From Bacteroidales bacterium UBA2295 (GTDB lineage: Bacteria; Bacteroidota; Bacteroidia; Bacteroidales; Tenuifilaceae), in NCBI GenBank assembly GCA_002345825.1, contig DDWD01000046.1, forward strand, positions 1-31,371: a stretch of 31,371 bases of DNA. The letters run 5' to 3'. The notes under the pieces were generated by a model, which did not search any database, was not told the DNA's origin, and was given only the letters and a program-made list of their open reading frames with translations. Of the stretch, positions 26,301 through 31,371 are shown piece after piece (within the stretch, counting starts at the first letter, position 1; each line of letters starts with the position of its first letter). The position numbers were made by a program, and so were the translations under genes.

Positions 26301-29300
26301 CCATGGTGTTCTGCTCAAAGAGCGGGATATTTACAGCATTAATAATTCTAACGCTGCCATTCTCCTGCGTAACCTTAATGTTTTCCCAGCGCATACGTTC
26401 GGGATCGCCCGACTGGATATCGGCCATAATGCGCCCCATTAGCTCCTCGCGGTAGTGCTTGTCGGGGTATATCCTTTCAAAAAATTGGGGAATATTTTTT
26501 AACGCCTCCTCGCTCCAACCGTAGATCTCCTGAAATTTTTTATTTATATAGGTGGCCTGCCCCTCATCAATATTGTTAAGAGCAACGCCAATGGGAAGTT
26601 TATCGAGTACGGTTTGGATAAAATGATTCCTTTGCTTTAGGGTTTCCTCAAATTGCTTTCGTTCTGTGATATCCACATGGGTACCAACCAACCTTAGGGC
26701 TATGCCTTTACTATCTCGCTCAACAACTTTTCCTCGGGAATAAATCCATTTCCACTCTCCGGTAAATGATTTCATTCGGAATTCGATATCAAAAGAATCG
26801 GCAATACCATTTACGCATTTAGCGTGTTCCTCCTTAACCCATTTCAGATCATCGGGATGGACCAAGTCTTTCCATTCGGAGCTAGATGTTGAAAACCCGC
26901 CTACCTGGTAACCCAACATGGTGTAGTAAGCCGGACTATAATAGTTCGTTTTAGCTTTTACATCCCAGTCCCATAGCCCATCGTTGGTGGCCTCCATGCT
27001 GAGTTGGAAACGCTCCTCGCTAATACGTAGGCTTTCCTCCGCAACAATTCTATTGTAGGCAATGGATGCCTGCTTCACGAAAATCTCTAGGGTCTCGGCA
27101 TTGGAAATAGTTACTCCCTGAGGAAGGATTATAACAATGTTTGATACAATTGAACTATTTGAAATAACGGCCAAGCCACATATATTACTAATGTTTAGTA
27201 ATTTATCTATGGCATTAGCAACAACCTTTGGCAATTGTTTAAAGCTTAACTCGTACACTCCTCCATTGAGTGTGGCTAACTTTCCATTGGCTAGTTCTAG
27301 GAAAGCCTCGTTAATTTCCCATGTCTTACCCACAGGATTGTAACCAATAATTTTTGAGGCTTTGCTGATTATATGACTTTTCCCAAAAACTGCCTCAGTT
27401 TTAAGGTACAGCTCATTGGGATGTACCGCATTAACAAGAATGTATGCCTCAGGTATTAGCCGATGAACACTTTCGCCAATAAATGTATAGAAATGGTTAG
27501 TGGTATGTATATCAACAAAAGACATTGCCGAGTTGGCCAAGAAGTTGATATTTTGATTACTATTTAACAGCTCCTGCTCGGCATGCTTACGCTCGGTGAT
27601 GTCCCGGGTAAAACAAATTAGCTGACCACCATCGGCATCTAAGTACGATACCGATACCTCAACGTCGAATAGGGTTCCATCCTTTCGGCGGTGCTTGGTT
27701 TCAAAAATATCAGAGCCCACCTCAACTATTCTATCAATATGCTTCCTGATATCCTCAGGGCTTTCGGTAACGTCAATTTGTGTAATTTTCAGATTTAGCA
27801 ATTCAGCATATGAGTATCCAGACATTTTGCAGAATGCCTCGTTAGCATCCAAAAGGTTACCATTTAAATCGGTAATCCAGAAACCATCGACAGAGGTATG
27901 GAGTATGGTATTAAGGTATTGCTCGCTTTTTGCTATGGTTAGCTGTCCTTTTTTCTGCTCAGTAATATCTCGTACTATAGCTAGTGCCTTATCAACGCCA
28001 AATTGGACCAGCCTGGCATCAAAGTACTTTGTATCGTTTTTCTCTTGTAGGCTGTATGAATACGACTGATAATTACCCGTTTCGAAAAGCTGCTCCAAAG
28101 CTCTCTTGTTCATCTCTGCAATCTCTTTGGGTAGTATGTCGAATGTAGACTTACCCAAAAACTCCGAGGGTTGTGCTGCCAAAAGCAAATCGTTGGGCGA
28201 ATAGTAATCGATGTATACTCCCTCTCTATTGAGGACAAACATTATATCGGGTAAAGCCGTAAGGATAGCTTTTGTGCGCAGGTTACTTTCGTTAAGATCC
28301 TCCATTACGTTGCGGAGCTCATCGTTCATCTGATTTAGTTCCTCGTTTTGTGCTGCGTACTCCAAAATTTGTTGCTTAAGTTCAAGTTCACTTCGAAAAA
28401 GTTTTTCAGAGGTTCTTTGTAGCTCGGCGTTAGCCTGAAGTATCTCCTCATTTGCCTGGCTTAACTCCTCGTTCAAAACGGTTAGTTCCTCGTTTTGCTC
28501 ATTTAGCTTAAGCTCGCTAGACTGGAGCCTTTCCTCGGCCTGCTTTTTAAATGTGATATCCCTGGCCACCCCATACATTATACTCTCCTTAGGGTACGGA
28601 AACGAGTTCCACGATAGCCACTTAATGGAGCCATCCTTGCAGATATACCTGTTTTCGAACTGATATATTTCCTGTCCATCAACAATTGTGGCTTTTATGT
28701 TTTTGGTTGCCTCCACATCGTCGGGGTGGACGTACTCGAGCCATGGCTTTGCCAGTAATTCCTCGGTGCTATATCCCAACACTTTGGACCACGACGGATT
28801 TAGGGTTTTAAAATACCCATCGAACCCTGCAATGCAGAGCATATCGAGAGCGTGATTAAAGATTCTGTCGCTAATTACCAATTTTTGTTCCCTTTGCTTT
28901 CGCTCCGTAATATCCTGAACCATCCCCACCGAACGGATAACCCTACCACTATTATCCCTCTCGTGGTAGCATTTTTCATATACATACCTAACCTCATTGC
29001 TGTCCCTTCTAACTATTCTGTGTTCAATCTCATAGTTATTCGTTTCATCGCGGAGGGAACTAACATATGCATCATTCACTGCATCCCGATCATCGGGATG
29101 CACGGCCTCTAGAAATCGCTCGTACGAGCCCTCAAACTGCTGCGGATCAATACCAAAGATATGGTAAATCTCATCGGACCAGAACAAATCATTGGTTTCA
29201 AGATTTAACCCCCAACTCCCAACATGAGAAATTTTTTGGGTTTCATTAAGCAACCTCACATTCTGCTTAAGTTCTTCTCTAGCTTGCTTGCGCTGGGTGA

Positions 29301-30216
29301 TATCCCTATTGGTTGACCTTAGTCCTATATGCTCTCCATCTTCCTTGAAAATATTCTGGCAGGCATGGCCAATCCATACAACCAGTCCGTCCTTTCGGGT
29401 AATTCGGTACTCGGTAATATGCTCAACTCGGGTTTCGCCAGGGTGAATTGCAACGGATTTATGCTCGTCGAACCGATGCTTATCTTCGGGATGGATAATT
29501 GCCTCGATTAGCTGAGGATTGTCAAAAAACTCATACTTTGAGTAACCGGTAATGCGCTCGCATGAGGGCGACATGTAAAGCAGATTTCCCAGAGGATCTT
29601 GCCAGTACTCCCAGTGGTAGGCATAATCGGCAACCGCACGGTAGCGCTCTCGGCTATCGATTAGCTGCTGCTCGTTAATCACCTCGCGGGTAACATCGAG
29701 GAAGCCCATACGGTAGAAGACTTTCCCATTCTCTTTCTGAATATTACACTCAAGCTTAACAAATATCTCCTTTTCGCAGTTCAACCTAACAAGAACACTG
29801 CTTTTTTTCTTCTCCTTACTAACCTTTTTTACCAGGAGGTAAAACTGATCTTGGAAATTGGGGTGAATGTACTTTGATATTTTTTTCCCAGTAATATCAT
29901 CTATTTTGCCATCAAAAAAATTGGCAAACGCTTTATTGGCAGATAGGATAGTATTGGTTTCATCAACCACGACATATCCCATGGGGGCATCCTGAAAAAG
30001 TTCAACATAGTGGGTCTGGGTTTTTTCCAACTCACCGTACACCCTTTGCAGCTCAAGATTTTGGTACTCCAGCTCCTGGTGGTAGATGCTTACTTCCTGG
30101 AGTATCTCCTCAAGGGTTTTGCTCTCCAAATCGCTAAAATTCGATTTCCGGTTTTTCAGCACGTCCTCAATCCTCTGGCGGAGAGCTTCCTTGCGGTTGT
30201 TGTTTGTATTTTCCAT
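20344..30216 (-). CDS. Giant soluble hybrid histidine kinase with about 19 PAS and two GAF domains
   Basis: One uninterrupted frame encodes 3290 residues with no membrane helix. By their characteristic ends (DITERK and variants) I count 19 PAS domains, ending near residues 172, 305, 434, 554, 750, 872, 1183, 1312, 1431, 1556, 1688, 1812, 1940, 2073, 2201, 2327, 2452, 2743 and 2865. A coiled coil lies at about 556-645 (NEELTVLNEELSQANEEI), and GAF-like segments at about 882-1060 and 2458-2618. A second coiled coil leads into HisKA with His2934 (MSHEIRTPMNA), a HATPase domain (GGTGLGLP) and a C-terminal receiver with phosphoacceptor Asp3222 (LILMDIKMP). No HPt or DNA-binding domain is present, so phosphate must go to a separate protein. 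It is a candidate integrator of many cytoplasmic signals. Length and domain count are far above usual for hybrid kinases. The gene follows a hairpin array that separates it from a transposase gene. Confidence 0.93.
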   Translation of the reverse strand: MENTNNNRKEALRQRIEDVLKNRKSNFSDLESKTLEEILQEVSIYHQELEYQNLELQRVYGELEKTQTHYVELFQDAPMGYVVVDETNTILSANKAFANFFDGKIDDITGKKISKYIHPNFQDQFYLLVKKVSKEKKKSSVLVRLNCEKEIFVKLECNIQKENGKVFYRMGFLDVTREVINEQQLIDSRERYRAVADYAYHWEYWQDPLGNLLYMSPSCERITGYSKYEFFDNPQLIEAIIHPEDKHRFDEHKSVAIHPGETRVEHITEYRITRKDGLVVWIGHACQNIFKEDGEHIGLRSTNRDITQRKQAREELKQNVRLLNETQKISHVGSWGLNLETNDLFWSDEIYHIFGIDPQQFEGSYERFLEAVHPDDRDAVNDAYVSSLRDETNNYEIEHRIVRRDSNEVRYVYEKCYHERDNSGRVIRSVGMVQDITERKQREQKLVISDRIFNHALDMLCIAGFDGYFKTLNPSWSKVLGYSTEELLAKPWLEYVHPDDVEATKNIKATIVDGQEIYQFENRYICKDGSIKWLSWNSFPYPKESIMYGVARDITFKKQAEERLQSSELKLNEQNEELTVLNEELSQANEEILQANAELQRTSEKLFRSELELKQQILEYAAQNEELNQMNDELRNVMEDLNESNLRTKAILTALPDIMFVLNREGVYIDYYSPNDLLLAAQPSEFLGKSTFDILPKEIAEMNKRALEQLFETGNYQSYSYSLQEKNDTKYFDARLVQFGVDKALAIVRDITEQKKGQLTIAKSEQYLNTILHTSVDGFWITDLNGNLLDANEAFCKMSGYSYAELLNLKITQIDVTESPEDIRKHIDRIVEVGSDIFETKHRRKDGTLFDVEVSVSYLDADGGQLICFTRDITERKHAEQELLNSNQNINFLANSAMSFVDIHTTNHFYTFIGESVHRLIPEAYILVNAVHPNELYLKTEAVFGKSHIISKASKIIGYNPVGKTWEINEAFLELANGKLATLNGGVYELSFKQLPKVVANAIDKLLNISNICGLAVISNSSIVSNIVIILPQGVTISNAETLEIFVKQASIAYNRIVAEESLRISEERFQLSMEATNDGLWDWDVKAKTNYYSPAYYTMLGYQVGGFSTSSSEWKDLVHPDDLKWVKEEHAKCVNGIADSFDIEFRMKSFTGEWKWIYSRGKVVERDSKGIALRLVGTHVDITERKQFEETLKQRNHFIQTVLDKLPIGVALNNIDEGQATYINKKFQEIYGWSEEALKNIPQFFERIYPDKHYREELMGRIMADIQSGDPERMRWENIKVTQENGSVRIINAVNIPLFEQNTMVSTVIDVTEQKEFEQALKESEARFKALHNASFGGITIHDKGLILDCNQGLSQITGYSQEELIGMDGLLLIAEETREMVREKIRAGYEKAYEAVGIRKDGSKFPLRLEARNIPYKGKQVRVVEFRDITEEKRLQDELKESELTFRALFEKGPIGVAYHKMIYDEKGIPVDYYFIDANESYKELTGVNPKGKLVTEAFPGIENDPSDWIGTFGQVAKTGKEIRFQQYLQPNDRWYDCVAYQYKPDHFVAAFLEVTDAKKAEMALQKSQEILSETQELTRVGGWEWDVEKQIMTWTDEVYRIHGLRREDIQDYGEGTIAKSIECYAPENRSKINELFRRCVEHGEPYDFEVPFTNVQGQKLWIRTTAKANYANGKIVSVIGNIMDITVRKQAELALQQSEERFKMLFEKAPVGYQSLTEDGCFLEVNETWLSMLGYTKEEVIGKWFGDFLTPEYTEGFRERFPIFKAEGKIHSEFKMVRKDGSEVFIAFDGRIGYTPKGEFQQTHCTLNDITEQRKAEFALRESEEKYRMLFEANKDGIAIFRVLPDESPSTFIEANTSAAQMLGYTYDEFVKLSVLDLEVEMDNSLIERRVKDIKTKGMAEFETKLRHKDGRLIYANVRGIAINYLGGPAVLNITRDITERKKAEQALRESEEMMRSSQSVAQICSYSTNLNEDEIGKSAWVCSPEFYKIFGIDETYPHTIEGWARFIHPDYRDEVFAYHESVVKEKKSFNREYKIIRINDGAERWVLGTGELEYDEQGKPVRMYGAIQDITERKQAEEALRESEESFRMLAELAPVGIIITDEEQNPAYASPMFTKIFGYTINDIPTVADWFVLAYPNEEFRNEVKEEWLRFIEDVKNEGKVDKPLEFPVHCKNGIVKQIEFRLAVSGNIDVIVFTDISDRKQAEQALRESEERFRGLYENATVGIYRTTPDGQILLANPALIRMLEYSSFEELTMRNLNKQDYETGYERTQFMRQVEESGEVKGLESAWRTKSGKVINISESARAVYDNKGKVIYYEGIVEDITERKKAVDALRTSQERISSIFRVAPIGIGVVVNRVLNDVNETICDMIGYDKEELIGRSAQILYPTKEEFKYVGKEKYRQIAEKGTGTVETLWQKKDGSIINVLLSSTPIYPDDLTQGVTFTALDITQRKQNEKLIKGRIKLLEFVDTHSLPELLKETLAVAEDLTGSPIGFYVFIDEENGIIKLNQWSERTAKEFCKVPSGFNMHYPIDNAGVWADCIRKRKPLIHNNYQALPNKKGMPKGHAPLTRELTVPVFRNKRIVAVLSIGNKATDYTQSDVDIITQLADMAWDIAERKMAEEALRASEGQYRLLFENMTQGFALSEVIVDSNGNPEDYRFISVNPAYERSTGFKAKNIIGKTIKEVMPSVESHWINTFGRVAITGESIHYENYASALSKYFDTWVFSPQKGQFAVLSSDITERKKAEQQVLKLSKGIEQSPAIVVITDVDGSIEFVNPRFTEVTGYTFHEAVGQNPRLLNSGYHNKDFYIELWDTIKSGNDWRGELRNKKKSGELYWESASISPIKNEKAEIVNFIAIKEDITERKKAEEALIQSEIDLKEKNEEYLALNEELTESNERIAKINKELVDVTEKAIESDKLKSAFLANMSHEIRTPMNAIIGFSEMLLNPNLPTDRKDFFAQILNTACHQLLNVVEDVIDISKIETGQMEVHRSETSINKAIHRIRDIFEPQAQSNGVEINTLCFFPDNRDNIVTDASKLNQVLTNLLNNALKFTESGTIEIGYALANKMLKFYVKDTGVGIDPSNHELIFERFRQVEMGSTRNYGGTGLGLPISKAFIEMLGGKIWVESELGKGAKFFFTIPYEPVIKPEVSDGQKVEPDSFSFADKIILIAEDEEANYLYISELIEETKATLIRASDGQAAVDIIQSNPDIDLILMDIKMPVMTGVEATRIIRDMDIKVPIIALTAYAMTGDRENCLAAGCNEYISKPVRRTELFKAIAKYFTNS

Positions 30217-30251
30217 GGTTGTTGGGTTTCTGCGTTAGCCTGTTTTCTTAA

Positions 30252-30870
30252 CGATATCTTGTCCCTACGGGAAAAACTGCTGGGTTGCTTGATATTTTTA
30301 TCGATATTCTGTCCCTACAGGACAGGTGTTTGCTGCTAATTATTTATCTAATACCAATATTTTGTCCCTACGGGACAGATGTTTATTTGCTACCGATATT
30401 CTGTCCCTGACGGGACAGGTGTTTATTGTTGATCATTTATCTACCGATATTTTGTCCCTACGGGACAATTCGTACCTTGCTGTATTCGTTATGTCAATTC
30501 TCTGTCCCGCTAGGGACAGGATATTGGTAAAAAGGTGTTGTGAAAGAGCGTAACCGTGCCGTAGGTACGGGATATTAATGTTAGATATCTACTGATATAT
30601 TGTCCCTACGGGACAAAACAATGCACTGAATATTTCTTACTACCTATTTTTCGTCCCTACGGGACATTATTCGCAACGCTACCTTTATTACCGATATTTT
30701 GTCCCATACGGGACAAAACTCCGATTATGCTTGATATTGCTACCGATATCTTGTCCCTACGGGACATTCTTGTTTTGCTGTATTAGGCTTGCCATTTCGC
30801 TGTCCCGCTAGGGACAGGATATCGGTAAAAAACATTATGAAAAAGAACGTTACCGTGCCGTAAGGTACGG
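30252..30870. repeat. Phased array of 13 short hairpins (REP/BIME-like)
   Basis: The core palindrome GTCCCTACGGGAC, often preceded by TACCGATATTTT, occurs at 30261, 30311, 30364, 30403, 30454, 30602, 30653, 30701 and 30753 with small variations (GTCCCTGACGGGAC, GTCCCATACGGGAC, one arm decayed at 30261). Two copies are inverted with core GTCCCGCTAGGGAC, at 30504 and 30802, followed by GGATATTGGTA or GGATATCGGTA, the reverse complement of the usual left flank. Two related palindromes ACCGTGCCGTAGGTACGG lie at 30553 and 30852. Counting all 13, start-to-start spacing is 38-53 nt and mostly 48-53. Mixed orientation and variable flanks fit REP elements in BIME-like groups beside a REP-associated transposase. 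It is not a CRISPR. Confidence 0.85.
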
Positions 30871-30875
30871 AATAG

Positions 30876-31340
30876 TCAATAAATAACTGGTTTGAAAATA
30901 TATCGATCATCAAAATCTACTTCAAATTCCTCTAAAAACTCAAGATATTCCTCAATAAATGTGGTCTTCTTGTGATGCGACTCTTGTCTTTCAATGTAAT
31001 TAATAACTCTATGTAATTCAGATTTGCTATATGAGAAAGCCCCGTAACCCTCCTGCCAGGAGAACTTACCTTTTACAAACCCCTTATCATTAATCCATTT
31101 TGATGAATAACCCTTAATATCCTGCATAAGGTCGGATAGCGATTGGGTGGGTCTGAATCCAAAAAGAATATGGATATGATCGGGCATTCCATTAATGGTT
31201 AGCAGTTTATGTTTATTGTTCTGCACTATCCCTGTAATGTACTTGTAAAGTTCGTCCTTCCAGCTGGGCATAATTATGCAATCACGGTTTTGAACCGCGA
31301 AAACTGCCTGTATATGAATTTGGGTGTATGTGTTTGCCAT
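30876..31340 (-). CDS. Y1 (HUH) single-strand transposase, IS200/REP-associated type
   Basis: The 154-residue protein is a complete IS200/IS605-like TnpA. The HUH metal-binding motif is His55-Ile56-His57 in GMPDHIHILFG, and the catalytic tyrosine is probably Tyr115 in RVINYIERQESHHKK, with Gln119 as the further metal ligand; WQEGYGAFSYS precedes it as in the family. Such enzymes cut and join single-stranded DNA at hairpins. No TnpB or IscB gene is beside it, and the stop is only 5 nt from the last hairpin of the array, so the hairpins are likely substrates or ends. That pairing is typical of REP-associated tyrosine transposases (RAYTs), which are domesticated or semi-mobile. The start region is intact. 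Whether the enzyme is still active cannot be told from the sequence. Confidence 0.9.
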   Translation of the reverse strand: MANTYTQIHIQAVFAVQNRDCIIMPSWKDELYKYITGIVQNNKHKLLTINGMPDHIHILFGFRPTQSLSDLMQDIKGYSSKWINDKGFVKGKFSWQEGYGAFSYSKSELHRVINYIERQESHHKKTTFIEEYLEFLEEFEVDFDDRYIFKPVIY

Positions 31341-31371
31341 AATTTTGTTTTATAAATGTTTGTTCAATATG

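Noticed and set aside
30252..30870. CRISPR-like regular spacing of a short repeat
   Set aside because: The conserved core is only about 13-25 nt and palindromic, it varies between copies and occurs in both orientations, the spacers share sequence in places, and there are no cas genes.
1..31371. tRNA, rRNA, prophage or known antiphage-defence genes
   Set aside because: No clover-leaf, rRNA-like or phage-type sequence and no defence-gene motif was recognised; the only mobile gene seen is the Y1 transposase.

Overview
The window looks like chromosome from an anaerobic member of the Bacteroidota, most likely the order Bacteroidales; I cannot place it lower. The reasons are GldF/GldG-type ABC transporter genes, several start sites preceded by the Bacteroidota -7 box TAnnTTTG, mostly absent Shine-Dalgarno sequences, a tungsten-type aldehyde:ferredoxin oxidoreductase, and PAS-rich cytoplasmic kinases. 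No tRNA, rRNA, phage or cas genes were seen.

Region by region. (1) 1-5980: the end of a redoxin gene, a DnaQ-like exonuclease, dnaN (beta clamp), then an operon read leftward of gldF-like, gldG-like and a DUF4340-like gene. (2) 5976-12378: a metabolic cluster, all on the minus strand, ordered Crp/Fnr-type regulator, AOR, a metal-site-less relative of iron alcohol dehydrogenases, an SCP2-like protein, and an intact iron alcohol dehydrogenase. The gaps hold mosaics of TGATTGGG-type tandem repeats and GGCAGG hairpins. The obvious reading is interconversion of carboxylic acid, aldehyde and alcohol, possibly with a lipophilic substrate. (3) 12696-16455: a plus-strand chemosensory cluster of CheY-like receiver, methyl-accepting chemotaxis protein with a zinc-binding CZB segment, CheW and a second receiver, ending at a good terminator. 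There is no CheA, CheR or CheB. (4) 16566-20237: a five-PAS histidine kinase followed 9 nt later by a receiver-PAS-LuxR response regulator. (5) 20344-30216: one uninterrupted 3290-residue soluble hybrid kinase with about 19 PAS and two GAF domains, then HisKA, HATPase and a receiver. (6) 30217-31340: 13 short hairpins spaced about 50 nt apart, in both orientations, next to a Y1 (IS200/REP-associated) transposase gene.

Together the right two-thirds is a signal-transduction island in which chemoreceptor, receivers and kinases sit side by side without a canonical CheA. The most unusual items are the phased hairpin array with its transposase, the giant kinase, and the dehydrogenase homologue that has lost all four metal ligands beside AOR and an intact dehydrogenase. 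All functions come from reading the sequence; no database search was run.
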